From assembly GCF_004016515.1 (NCBI RefSeq), contig NZ_SACT01000013.1:1-52672 (forward strand): 52,672 nucleotides of DNA, in the 5' to 3' direction. The translations under genes were made by a program, and so were the position numbers. The notes below the pieces were generated by a model. It was not told the DNA's origin, searched no databases, and was given only the letters and a program-made list of their open reading frames with translations. This DNA comes from Rubrivivax albus (GTDB taxonomy: Bacteria > Pseudomonadota > Gammaproteobacteria > Burkholderiales > Burkholderiaceae_C). This document shows, piece after piece, positions 23,701 to 33,547 of the stretch; position 1 is the stretch's first letter, and each line of letters begins with the position of its first letter.

Positions 23701-25125
23701 GTGAGCAGTACCGCACCAGGAGCAGGGGAGGACGTCGCCGTCGAGGTGGTGTCTCTTTACCAGAAGCAGAAGAAGATCTACGCCCGCGCCGTCAGCGGCT
23801 GGTTCGCCGGCTGGCGCTGGGCCCTGGTGTGGGCCACGCAACTCGTGTTCTACGGGCTGCCGTGGCTGGAATGGAACGCGCGTCAGGCGGTGCTGTTCGA
23901 CCTCGCCGCGCGCCGCTTCTACATCTTCGGCCTGGTGCTCTACCCGCAGGACTTCATCTACCTGACGGGCCTGCTCATCATCTCGGCCTACGCGCTGTTC
24001 CTGTTCACGGCGGTGGCGGGCCGGCTGTGGTGCGGCTACGCCTGCCCGCAGACGGTCTACACCGAGATCTTCATGTGGGTGGAGCGCAAGGTCGAGGGCG
24101 ACCGCGCGCAGCGCATGAAGCGCGACGCCGGTGGCTGGACGCTGGACCGCCTGTGGCGCATGACCGCCAAGCAGGGCGCTTGGATCGCCATCGCCCTGTG
24201 GACCGGCTTCACCTTCGTCGGCTACTTCACGCCGATCAAGACGCTCGCCGCCTCGGCCCTGTCCTTCGGCTTCGGCCCCTGGGAGTGGTTCTGGGTGCTG
24301 TTCTACGGCTTCGCCACCTACGGCAACGCCGGCTGGATGCGCGAGCAGGTCTGCAAGTACATGTGCCCGTACGCGCGCTTCCAGAGCGCGATGTTCGACC
24401 GGGACACGATGATCATCAGCTACGACGCCGAGCGGGGTGAACCCCGTGGCACGCGTGGCCGAAAGACCGACCTGAAGGCAGCCAACCTGGGGCACTGCAT
24501 CGACTGCGGCCTGTGCGTGCAGGTCTGCCCCACCGGCATCGACATCCGCAAGGGCCTGCAGTACGAGTGCATCGGCTGCGCCGCCTGCATCGACGTCTGC
24601 AACGGCGTGATGGACAAGATGAACTACCCGCGCGGCCTGGTGCGCTACGCCACGCTCAACGGCATGGCCGGCCACTGGACGAAGGCGGAGATGTTCCGCC
24701 ACGTGCTGCGGCCGCGGGTGCTGGTCTACACCGCCATCCTGGTGCTGATCGTCGGCGCGCTGGGCGTGAGCCTGTGGCTGCGCGCGCCGTTCAAGGTGGA
24801 CGTGGTGCGCGACCGCGCCTCGCTGGCCCGCATCGTCGACGACGGCTGGATCGAGAACGTCTACACGCTGCAGATGATGAACACCACCGAGCGGCCGCAG
24901 CGCTACAGCGCCGTGGCCACCGGGCTGGACGGCATCGTGCTCGACGGTGGCCGCGAGATCATGCTGGCACCGGCGGAGAACAAGTGGGTGCCCGTGGCCG
25001 TGCGCGTGCCGCCGGAGGTGGCGGCGCAGGCCGGTGCCGGCGCCCACAAGATCGTGATCCAGGTGAAACTGCTCGACGGCGACACCACGCTGGACGAGAA
25101 GACGACGTTCATGGTGCCGCGATGA
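23701..25125 (+). CDS. ccoG: cbb3 oxidase accessory protein CcoG (polyferredoxin)
   Basis: A 474-residue membrane polyferredoxin proposed to reduce Cu(II) to Cu(I) for CcoI-dependent oxidase maturation. There are several helices in the first 220 residues with the LWCGYACPQTVYTEIFMWVER and REQVCKYMCPYARFQSAMFD cysteine motifs. Two [4Fe-4S] motifs follow (CIDCGLCVQVCPTGID, CIGCAACIDVCN), then a C-terminal Ig-like periplasmic domain. The GTG start at 23701 follows ccoP closely. It overlaps the next gene by four bases (ATGA). Confidence 0.95.
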   Translation: MSSTAPGAGEDVAVEVVSLYQKQKKIYARAVSGWFAGWRWALVWATQLVFYGLPWLEWNARQAVLFDLAARRFYIFGLVLYPQDFIYLTGLLIISAYALFLFTAVAGRLWCGYACPQTVYTEIFMWVERKVEGDRAQRMKRDAGGWTLDRLWRMTAKQGAWIAIALWTGFTFVGYFTPIKTLAASALSFGFGPWEWFWVLFYGFATYGNAGWMREQVCKYMCPYARFQSAMFDRDTMIISYDAERGEPRGTRGRKTDLKAANLGHCIDCGLCVQVCPTGIDIRKGLQYECIGCAACIDVCNGVMDKMNYPRGLVRYATLNGMAGHWTKAEMFRHVLRPRVLVYTAILVLIVGALGVSLWLRAPFKVDVVRDRASLARIVDDGWIENVYTLQMMNTTERPQRYSAVATGLDGIVLDGGREIMLAPAENKWVPVAVRVPPEVAAQAGAGAHKIVIQVKLLDGDTTLDEKTTFMVPR

Positions 25126-25376
25126 GCGTGCCGGCGTCCAAGGAGAAGCAGATGAAGGTCCAGGCCCAGAGCGAGCGACGCCCCTGGTGGCGCGAGCCCA
25201 TGGTGTGGCTGGTGATCGGTGGCCCGGCCGTCGTGGTCGTGGCCGGCATCACCACGGCGGTGATCGCCATCCGCGGCGCCGACCCGGTGCTCGATACCCG
25301 CCAGCCCACCGCCGTGCAGTCGCGCAACCATGCCGCCACGCCCGGTGGCGCGCCGGTGGCGCCCACCAAGCCATGA
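25122..25376 (+). CDS. ccoH: Short FixH/CcoH-like membrane protein
   Basis: An 84-residue protein with one transmembrane helix (about 27-50) preceded by RRPWWREPMVWLVIGGPAVVVVAG, which resembles the N-terminal anchor of FixH/CcoH. Usual FixH proteins are about 150-170 residues with a periplasmic domain, and this one stops about 35 residues after the helix. The stop overlaps the next start and no decay is seen, so the short form appears genuine rather than truncated. CcoH assists cbb3 assembly. Assignment rests on position and the anchor motif. Confidence 0.65.
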   Translation: MSVPASKEKQMKVQAQSERRPWWREPMVWLVIGGPAVVVVAGITTAVIAIRGADPVLDTRQPTAVQSRNHAATPGGAPVAPTKP

Positions 25377-25630
25377 TCCGCCGGCGCGAGCGCGTGATGG
25401 CCGTGCTCTGGCCGGCCTTCCTGATGGCCGGCGTGATGGAGATGCTGGTCTTTGCCTTCGTCGACCCGACGCAGCTGCACCTGTTCGGCGGGGCACCGCT
25501 GGACTGGTCGCCCACTGCGGTCTATACCGTGGCCTTCTTCCTGTTCTGGGGCGTGATCGCCGCCGCCGCGTCGCTGACGGAACTGCTGGAAGTCGGTGCC
25601 GAGGACCTCAACCGCGGCGAACTGCGCTGA
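25373..25630 (+). CDS. Small membrane protein of the cbb3 cluster, unknown function
   Basis: An 85-residue protein with two transmembrane helices (about 8-30 and 49-68) joined by a short loop containing DPTQLHLFGGAPLDWSP. It ends in the charged tail LLEVGAEDLNRGELR. It overlaps the FixH-like gene by four bases, so it belongs to the same translation unit. I do not recognise a named family. The location suggests a role in oxidase assembly or stability. Confidence 0.65.
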   Translation: MIRRRERVMAVLWPAFLMAGVMEMLVFAFVDPTQLHLFGGAPLDWSPTAVYTVAFFLFWGVIAAAASLTELLEVGAEDLNRGELR

Positions 25631-25645
25631 CCGGGGCGGGCGCCT

Positions 25646-26383
25646 TCAGCAGTTCGCGCCGTTGACCAGGCGCTGCAGACCGTCCTGGTCGAGGATGCGG
25701 ATCTGGCGCTGCTTGACCTCCAGGAAGCCTTCGTCCTGGAACTTGGAGAAGGTGCGGCTCACGGTCTCCAGCTTCAGCCCCAGGTAGCTGCCGATCTCCT
25801 CGCGCGTCATGCGCAGGATCAGCTCGCTGGCCGAGAAGCCGCGGCTCTGCAGGCGTTGCGTCAGGTTCAGCAGGAAGGCCGCCAGGCGCTCCTCGGCCCG
25901 CATGCTGCCCAGCAGCAGCATCACGCCATGGTCGCGCACGATCTCGCGGCTCATGATGCGGTGGAACTGGCGCTGCAGGTCCGACACCTCGCGCGACAGG
26001 TCCTCCAGCTGGTGGAAGGGGATGATGCAGACCTGCGAGTCTTCCAGCGCCACCGCGTCGCAGGTGTGGCGTTCGGTGCCGATGCCGTCCAGCCCCAGCA
26101 GCTCACCGGCCATCTGGAAGCCGGTGACCTGGTCGCGGCCGTCCTCGCTGGCCACGCAGGTCTTGAAGAACCCGGTGCGCACGGCGTAGAGGGACTGGAA
26201 CGCCTCGCCGCTGCGGAACAGCGTGTCACCGCGCTGCACGGTGCGGCGGGTGGACACCAGCGTGTCCAGCTTGAGCAGCTGGTCGTTGGACATGCCCACC
26301 GGCAGGCAGAGTTCGCGCAGGTTGCAGTTCGAACAGGCGACCTTGAAGGGTTCGAGGCGGAGCGGCGGCGTGGCGGTGGACAT
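25646..26383 (-). CDS. fnr: FNR-type oxygen-responsive transcription regulator
   Basis: A 245-residue Crp/Fnr regulator that holds an oxygen-labile [4Fe-4S] cluster. All four candidate ligands are present: Cys17, Cys20 and Cys26 (CSNCNLRELC) and Cys119 (SQVCIIPF). The cAMP-binding-like fold occupies 30-150. The helix-turn-helix is MTREEIGSYLGLKLETVSRTFSKF with the DNA-contacting E206...S209-R210 pair, which reads TTGAT half sites. The start is ATG at 26383. It is convergent with the cco genes and divergent from hemN, and two boxes matching its site occur nearby. Confidence 0.95.
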   Translation of the reverse strand: MSTATPPLRLEPFKVACSNCNLRELCLPVGMSNDQLLKLDTLVSTRRTVQRGDTLFRSGEAFQSLYAVRTGFFKTCVASEDGRDQVTGFQMAGELLGLDGIGTERHTCDAVALEDSQVCIIPFHQLEDLSREVSDLQRQFHRIMSREIVRDHGVMLLLGSMRAEERLAAFLLNLTQRLQSRGFSASELILRMTREEIGSYLGLKLETVSRTFSKFQDEGFLEVKQRQIRILDQDGLQRLVNGANC

Positions 26384-26462
26384 CGGATGATGATCGGTCA
26401 GGGGTTGCCCGCATTGTGGCGCGTCAAAGGCGCCGTCCGGACACCATAGAGCATTCGCACAC

Positions 26463-26476
26463 TTGAGCCAAGTCAA
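26463..26476. promoter_or_regulatory. FNR-like box TTGAGCCAAGTCAA between fnr and hemN
   Basis: Symmetrical TTGAG-N4-GTCAA, one base per half away from the FNR consensus, centred about 40 bp before the hemN ATG and about 87 bp before the fnr ATG. It could activate hemN under low oxygen and autoregulate fnr. Confidence 0.65.
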
Positions 26477-26509
26477 GTTCACGCGAGCGGTCTTTGGCAC
26501 AGTCGCGGC

Positions 26510-27934
26510 ATGGACACTGCCGCCACCCCCGTTGCCGCCCAGGATCAGCCGCTGGTCATCCCCGACGAGACCCTGCGCCGTCTGGACGTGCCGGGGCCGC
26601 GCTACACCTCCTACCCCACGGCCGACCGCTTCATCGAGGCCTTCGGGCCCGACGCCTACCGGCAGGCCCTGCAGGAACGCGCCCAGGGCGCGCGCGTGGG
26701 GGGCGCTGCGCCGCTGTCGCTGTACGTGCACGTGCCGTTCTGCGAATCGGTCTGCTACTACTGCGCCTGCAACAAGGTCATCACCAAGCACCACGACCGG
26801 GCGGCCGAGTACCTGGACGCGCTGGACCAGGAGATCGCGCTGCACACGGCCGAACTGGGCACCGGCCAGCCGGTGTCGCAGCTGCACCTGGGCGGCGGCT
26901 CGCCCACCTTTCTGAGCGACGACGAACTGCGGCGCCTCATGGCCAGCCTGCGTGCGGCCTTCCGCGTGGTGGCCGGCGCCGAGATCTCCATCGAAGTCGA
27001 CCCGCGCACCGCCAGCCCGGCGCGCCTGCGCGAGCTGGCGGCCATGGGCTTCAACCGCATCAGCTTCGGCATCCAGGATTTCGACCCCGACGTGCAGCAG
27101 GCCGTGCACCGGGTGCAGAGCTTCGAGAGCGTGCGCGACCTCGTGCTCGGCGCGCGCGAGTGTGGCTTCGAGTCCATCAACGCCGACCTCATCTACGGCC
27201 TGCCCAAGCAGACGCCGGCGTCGTTCCAGCGCACCATCGCCCAGGTCTGCGAACTGCGGCCCGACCGCATCGCGCTCTACGCCTACGCGCACCTGCCGGC
27301 GCGCTTCAAGCCGCAGCGCCGCATCCACGCCGAAGACCTGCCGCCGGCCGATGCGCGCATCGGCATGCTGGGCGCGGCCATCTCCGGTTTCACCGGGCAC
27401 GGCTACACCTACATCGGCATGGACCACTTCGCGCTGCATGGCGACGCCCTGGCCGCGGCCAAGCGCCAGGGCCGCCTGCACCGCAACTTCCAGGGCTACA
27501 GCACGCAGCCCGACTGTGACCTCATCGGCCTGGGCGTGTCGTCCATCGGCCGCATGGGCGCCACCTACAGCCAGAACGCGAAGACGCTGCCCGAGTACTA
27601 CGACGCCCTGCGCCAGGGCCAGCTGCCCACCGTGCGCGGGCTGGCGCTGTCGCGCGACGACCTCGTGCGCCGCGCCGTGATCATGGCGCTGATGTGCCAG
27701 GGACGGGTGGAGTTCGAGTCGATCTCGCTGGCGCACCTGGTGCGCTTCGAGGACTACTTCGCCGCCGAGATCGAGGCCCTGCGCCCGATGGTCGACGAAG
27801 GTCTGGTCGAGATCGACGACGACGGCATCAGCGTCACCGCCAATGGCTGGTTCTTCGTGCGCGCCGTGGCGCTGACCTTCGACCGCTACCTGCGCGCCGA
27901 CCAGAACCGCGAGCGTTTCTCCCGCATCGTCTGA
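26510..27934 (+). CDS. hemN: Oxygen-independent coproporphyrinogen III oxidase
   Basis: A radical-SAM enzyme that decarboxylates coproporphyrinogen III to protoporphyrinogen IX without oxygen, supplying haem for the cbb3 oxidase at low O2. It has 474 residues. The N-terminal PGPRYTSYPTADRF trip-wire is conserved. The cluster motif is C-x3-C-x2-C-x-C (Cys78, Cys82, Cys85, Cys87: CESVCYYCAC), then LHLGGGSPTFL and RISFGIQDFDPDVQQAVHRVQ follow. This is the true HemN subfamily rather than HemW. The start is ATG at 26510 behind an FNR-like site. Confidence 0.96.
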   Translation: MDTAATPVAAQDQPLVIPDETLRRLDVPGPRYTSYPTADRFIEAFGPDAYRQALQERAQGARVGGAAPLSLYVHVPFCESVCYYCACNKVITKHHDRAAEYLDALDQEIALHTAELGTGQPVSQLHLGGGSPTFLSDDELRRLMASLRAAFRVVAGAEISIEVDPRTASPARLRELAAMGFNRISFGIQDFDPDVQQAVHRVQSFESVRDLVLGARECGFESINADLIYGLPKQTPASFQRTIAQVCELRPDRIALYAYAHLPARFKPQRRIHAEDLPPADARIGMLGAAISGFTGHGYTYIGMDHFALHGDALAAAKRQGRLHRNFQGYSTQPDCDLIGLGVSSIGRMGATYSQNAKTLPEYYDALRQGQLPTVRGLALSRDDLVRRAVIMALMCQGRVEFESISLAHLVRFEDYFAAEIEALRPMVDEGLVEIDDDGISVTANGWFFVRAVALTFDRYLRADQNRERFSRIV

Positions 27935-27946
27935 CAGACTCGCAGC

Positions 27947-28636
27947 ATGGAGTTCGCGCTGCTGCTCAGTGCGTTGGCCCTGGGGCTGGCCGGCGTGCCG
28001 CATTGCGTGGCCATGTGCGCCGCACCCTGTGCCGCCGTCACCGGCCGCGGTGCCACCGGCCCTACCGCCTGGACCTTCCACGCCGCGCGCACCCTGTCGT
28101 ACGCCGCTGCCGGCGCCGTGGCCGCCGGCAGCATCGGTGCGCTTGCGGCGCTGGCCGCCTGGAGCCCGCTGCTGCGCCCCATATGGACCCTGCTGCACGC
28201 CGCGGCGCTGGTGCTGGGCCTGTGGTTGCTGTGGCAGGGCCGCCAGCCGGTGTGGCTGGAGTCGCTGGGCCGTGGCAGCGCCCGTGCCGCCGGGCCGGCG
28301 GCCGGCTGGCAACGGGTGCAGGGGCCGGCGAAGGCCGGGGCCGCCGGCCTGGCCTGGGTGGCCTGGCCCTGCGGGCTGCTGCAGTCGGCCCTGGTGCTGG
28401 CTGCGCTGGCCAACGGTCCGGCCGGCGGCGCGCTGGTGATGACGGGCTTCGCCCTCGTCACCGCGGCAGGTTTGATGGTGGGCCCCGCGCTGTGGTCCTG
28501 GTTCGGCGGTGGTGCGGTGGCGGCGCGCGTGTCGACCTGGGCGGTGCGCGCCTCCGGCGCCATGATCGCCGTGGCCGCCGGCTTTGCGCTGACGCACGGT
28601 GTGTGGGCCGACTTCGTGGCCTGGTGCACCACCTGA
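27947..28636 (+). CDS. TauE/SafE-like (UreH-type) membrane protein, possible metal transporter
   Basis: A 229-residue polytopic protein with about six helices. The N-terminal GLAGVPHCVAMCAAPC motif (about 13-28) is the G-x-x-H-C-x-x-M-C signature of the heavy-metal-related branch of this superfamily, where Cys and Met are suited to copper. Relatives are common beside cbb3 oxidase clusters, often annotated as sulfite exporter TauE/SafE. A role in copper handling for the oxidase is inferred from context. It starts 12 bp after hemN and is likely cotranscribed. Confidence 0.75.
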   Translation: MEFALLLSALALGLAGVPHCVAMCAAPCAAVTGRGATGPTAWTFHAARTLSYAAAGAVAAGSIGALAALAAWSPLLRPIWTLLHAAALVLGLWLLWQGRQPVWLESLGRGSARAAGPAAGWQRVQGPAKAGAAGLAWVAWPCGLLQSALVLAALANGPAGGALVMTGFALVTAAGLMVGPALWSWFGGGAVAARVSTWAVRASGAMIAVAAGFALTHGVWADFVAWCTT

Positions 28637-28679
28637 TCGCCTGCTGCACCGGCAGCCGGGCCGGCGTGCGGTGAAGCCT

Positions 28680-30458
<1,779 letters not shown>

Positions 30459-30500
30459 GGCTCAGATGGTCAAGTGGTGGCGGGCCGAGTGTGGCGGCGG

Positions 30501-30516
30501 TTGATCATTTCATCAA
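30501..30516. promoter_or_regulatory. Upstream activating site TTGATCATTTCATCAA
   Basis: An inverted repeat, TTGAT-N6-ATCAA, very close to the TTGATC-N4-GATCAA activator sites of XylR, DmpR and PoxR. It is centred about 165 bp before the predicted transcription start of the operon and about 50 bp before the regulator start codon. That fits an enhancer that also lies in the regulator's own promoter. Only one copy was seen; known systems usually have two. Confidence 0.7.
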
Positions 30517-30647
30517 TCCTGAGTCCGGGTCCGACCCGATGCGGCGCTGCGGCGCCGGCACGTCCGCGACATCCGGGAAAGCACGGAGCCGTCCCTCTGA
30601 AAACGGGTCGCCTGCAACGACGTTTTGTCGGATTGCCACTGGCAGCG

Positions 30648-30661
30648 GGCACGTGGGTTGC
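30648..30661 (+). promoter_or_regulatory. Sigma-54 -24/-12 promoter of the aromatic operon
   Basis: GGCACGTGGGTTGC carries the invariant GG (-24) and GC (-12) with exactly ten bases between, and GGCACG and TTGC match the consensus. Transcription would start near 30673, leaving a leader of about 45 bases before the ALDH ATG at 30718. Confidence 0.75.
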
Positions 30662-30717
30662 GCTGGAGCGGGCATCCGGCCCCCGTGGCCGTGCCACCGC
30701 CACCCCCAGGAGACCCG

Positions 30718-32184
30718 ATGTCCGCGAACCCCCTGCTCGCCGCCGACTGCCAGGACGGCTGCTTCTTCGTCGATGGCCGCTTCGTGCCGGCCGACACCAC
30801 CCGCGATGTGACCGAGCCCGCCACGGGCCAACGCCTGGGCCGCTGCGCCATCGCCGGCGCCGAGGCCATGCGCAGTGCCATCGCCGGCGCCAGCGCGGCA
30901 CAGGCGGCGTGGGCGGCCACGCCGCCGCGCGAGCGTGCCGCGGTGCTGCTGCGCGCAGCGCAGGCACTGCAGTCGCACTTCGACGAGGGTGCGCTGGCCA
31001 TCGCCCGCGAGACCGGCGGCATCGTGCCCAAGGGCCAGCATGAGATGCGGGAAGCCGTGGTGATCTGCCAGATCGCCGCCGGCCTGCCGCTGCAGGCCCA
31101 GGGCCAGGTGCTGCCCAGCACGCCTGGGCGGCTGTCGCTGGCCACGCGCGTGCCGCACGGCGTGGTCGGCGTGATCTCGCCCTTCAACTTCCCGCTCATC
31201 CTGGGCATTCGCGCGGTGGCGCCGGCGCTGGCGCTGGGCAACGCGGTGGTGCTCAAGCCAGACCCGCGCACCCCCGTCTCGGGCGGCACGATCATGGCCG
31301 AGGCCTTCGCCCGCGCCGGTCTGCCGGCCGGGCTGCTGCAGGTGCTGCCGGGTGATGCCGAGGCCGGCGAGGCCCTGGTCACGGACCCGCGGGTCCCGAT
31401 GATCGCCTTCACCGGTTCGCCCGCCGTGGGGCGGCGCATCGGCGAGCTGGCGGGCCGGCACCTGAAGAAGGTCTCGCTGGAACTCGGCGGCGCCAACAAC
31501 CTGGTGGTGCTGGACGATGCCGACCCCGACGCCGCCGCCAGCGCCATCGCCTTCGGCGCCTGGTTCCATCAGGGCCAGATCTGCATGGCCAGCAACCGCG
31601 TGCTGGTGCACGAGGCCATCGCCGGGGCCATCCGCGAACGCCTGGTGGGCAAGGCCACGCACCTGCCGGTGGGCGACGGCGCCAGCGGGCAGGTGGCCCT
31701 GGGCCCGATGATCGACGCCAGGCAGCTGCAGCGCTTCGACCAGATCGTCAAGGACACGGTGGAGCAGGGCGCCCGCCTGGAAGCCGGCGGCACCCATGAG
31801 GGCCTTTGCTACAAGCCCACGGTGCTGTCGGGCGTGAAGCCCGGCATGCGCGCCTTCGACGAGGAGCCCTTCGGCCCGCTGGTCAACCTGGTCACGTTCC
31901 GCAGCGACGAAGAAGCGGTGACGCTGGCCAACCAGAGCCAGGGCGGCCTGGCCGCGGCGGTGATCGGCCGCGACGTGGCCCGGGCGCTGGCCATCGGCCG
32001 GCGGCTGAACGCCGGCATGGTCCACATCAACGACCAGACCGTCAACGACGAGTGCACCAACCCCTTCGGCGGCCCCGGCCTGGGTGGCAACGGCAGCGCC
32101 GTGGGCGGGCCGGCGGACATCGACGAATACACCCGCTGGCAGTGGGTGACGGTGAAGGACGCGCCGCCGGCCTTCCCCTTCTGA
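30718..32184 (+). CDS. Benzaldehyde-dehydrogenase-type aldehyde dehydrogenase
   Basis: An NAD(P)-dependent dehydrogenase of 488 residues that oxidises an aromatic aldehyde to its acid. Catalytic features are Asn157 (ISPFNFPL), Glu255 (LELGG) and nucleophile Cys289 (GQICMAS). The segments RVPHGVVGVISPFNFPL, GMVHINDQTVNDE and NPFGGPGLGGNGSAVGG are characteristic of the XylC benzaldehyde/vanillin dehydrogenase group rather than general ALDHs. The start is ATG at 30718 with AGGAGA. It is the first gene after the sigma-54 promoter and heads an operon with an importer and an SDR. The exact aldehyde is inferred only. Confidence 0.9.
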   Translation: MSANPLLAADCQDGCFFVDGRFVPADTTRDVTEPATGQRLGRCAIAGAEAMRSAIAGASAAQAAWAATPPRERAAVLLRAAQALQSHFDEGALAIARETGGIVPKGQHEMREAVVICQIAAGLPLQAQGQVLPSTPGRLSLATRVPHGVVGVISPFNFPLILGIRAVAPALALGNAVVLKPDPRTPVSGGTIMAEAFARAGLPAGLLQVLPGDAEAGEALVTDPRVPMIAFTGSPAVGRRIGELAGRHLKKVSLELGGANNLVVLDDADPDAAASAIAFGAWFHQGQICMASNRVLVHEAIAGAIRERLVGKATHLPVGDGASGQVALGPMIDARQLQRFDQIVKDTVEQGARLEAGGTHEGLCYKPTVLSGVKPGMRAFDEEPFGPLVNLVTFRSDEEAVTLANQSQGGLAAAVIGRDVARALAIGRRLNAGMVHINDQTVNDECTNPFGGPGLGGNGSAVGGPADIDEYTRWQWVTVKDAPPAFPF

Positions 32185-32254
32185 CCCCCCACCCATCGAC
32201 TCCCCACCCATCCCGCAGACCACGGGCCACCTCCGCGTGGCGCAAGGAGACACC

Positions 32255-33547
32255 ATGAACCGCACCCCTTCGACTTCGCGCCGCCGCCTGCTTCAGGGCG
32301 GCCTGGCTGCCGCCGCCGTCGGCGGCTTTCCTGCCCTGTCGCGTGCCCAGGCCGGCAGGCTGCGCGTGGGCTTCGTCAGCCCGCAGTCCGGGCCGCTGGG
32401 CATCTTCGGCGAGGCCGACGGCTGGGTGCTGGACCGCGTGCGCCAGGCCAGCGGTGGCCAGGTCGAGGCCGGTGGCAAGCGCTATGCGCTGGAGTTCATC
32501 GTCAAGGACACGCAGTCCAACCCGGTGCGCGCCGCGGCGGTGGCCAAGGAACTGATCAATGCCGACCGCGTGGACCTGGTGCTGTCGACGTCGACGCCGG
32601 AGACCGTCAACCCGGTGGCCGACGCCTGCGAGGCCGCCGGCGTGCCGGCGCTGTCGACGACCGCGCCCTGGGAGGCCTTCTACTTCGGCCGTGGCGCCAA
32701 GCCGGGCCAGCCGTCGCCCTTCAAGTGGGCCCACCACTTCTGCTTCGGCGTGGGCAATTTCGCCACGCTGTACGCCGACCAGTGGAGCAAGGTGCCCACG
32801 AACAAGAAGGTGGGCATGCTTCTGCCGGCCGATGCCGACGGCAACGCCATCCGCGGCCTGCTGATCCCGGCCCTGCAGAAGGCCGGCTTCACGGTGGTGG
32901 ACGCCGGGCCGTACCAGAACGGCGTGGCCGACTTCTCCGCGCAGATCCAGACCTTCCGCCGGGAGGGCGTGGAGATCTTCAACACCTTCCCGTTCCCGCC
33001 GGACTTCGCCGTCTTCTGGCGCCAGGCAGCGCAGCGCGGTCTGGCGCGCCAGCTCAAGATCGTGCAACTGGCCAAGGCGGGCTTGTTCTCGGCCGAGATG
33101 GAGGCCCTGGGCCCGCTGGGGCGTGGCCTGCACGCCGGCGCCTACTGGCACCCGGCCTTTCCCTTCGCCAGCCCTTCCACGGGGTTGAGCAGCCGCGAGC
33201 TGGCCACACGCTGGGAGGCCGAGCGCGGCAAGGGCTGGACGCAGCAGATCGGCGCCACCGCCTCGCTGTTCGACGCTGCCCTGGCGGCCCTGCGCGCCAC
33301 CGACGCGCCGGGTGACCGGGCCGCATTGGCCGCAAGCCTGGGCAGGCTGAAGGCAGAAACCACCGTGGGCACGGTGGACTTCACCGCCGGCCCGGTGCCG
33401 CAGTGCGCCACCACCGGCCTGGTGGGCGTGCAGTGGATGCCGGCGCCTGCCGGGGCGAAGAACCGGATGGAGCCGGTGATCGTTGCCAACGCCGACAACC
33501 CGCGCGTGCCGCTGCAAGGCACCATGACGGCCTACCAGCTGCCGTGA
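32255..33547 (+). CDS. ABC transporter substrate-binding protein, Leu/Ile/Val-binding type
   Basis: A 430-residue periplasmic receptor of the LivJ/HmgD family. The N-terminus SRRRLLQGGLAAAAVGGFPALSRAQ is a twin-arginine-like signal. The type-I binding fold then begins LRVGFVSPQSGPLGIFGEADGWVLD. The aromatic-rich region around ALSTTAPWEAFYFGRG and KWAHHFCFGVGNF suggests a hydrophobic or aromatic ligand rather than an amino acid; this is an inference. The start is ATG at 32255 after AAGGAGA. It is followed at once by two ATPase and two permease genes with one- to four-base overlaps. Confidence 0.9.
   Translation: MNRTPSTSRRRLLQGGLAAAAVGGFPALSRAQAGRLRVGFVSPQSGPLGIFGEADGWVLDRVRQASGGQVEAGGKRYALEFIVKDTQSNPVRAAAVAKELINADRVDLVLSTSTPETVNPVADACEAAGVPALSTTAPWEAFYFGRGAKPGQPSPFKWAHHFCFGVGNFATLYADQWSKVPTNKKVGMLLPADADGNAIRGLLIPALQKAGFTVVDAGPYQNGVADFSAQIQTFRREGVEIFNTFPFPPDFAVFWRQAAQRGLARQLKIVQLAKAGLFSAEMEALGPLGRGLHAGAYWHPAFPFASPSTGLSSRELATRWEAERGKGWTQQIGATASLFDAALAALRATDAPGDRAALAASLGRLKAETTVGTVDFTAGPVPQCATTGLVGVQWMPAPAGAKNRMEPVIVANADNPRVPLQGTMTAYQLP

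Noticed and set aside
30540..30640. A second DmpR-type activator site or an IHF site between enhancer and promoter
   Set aside because: No further TTGAT/ATCAA pair and no A/T-rich WATCAR-type IHF match could be seen.
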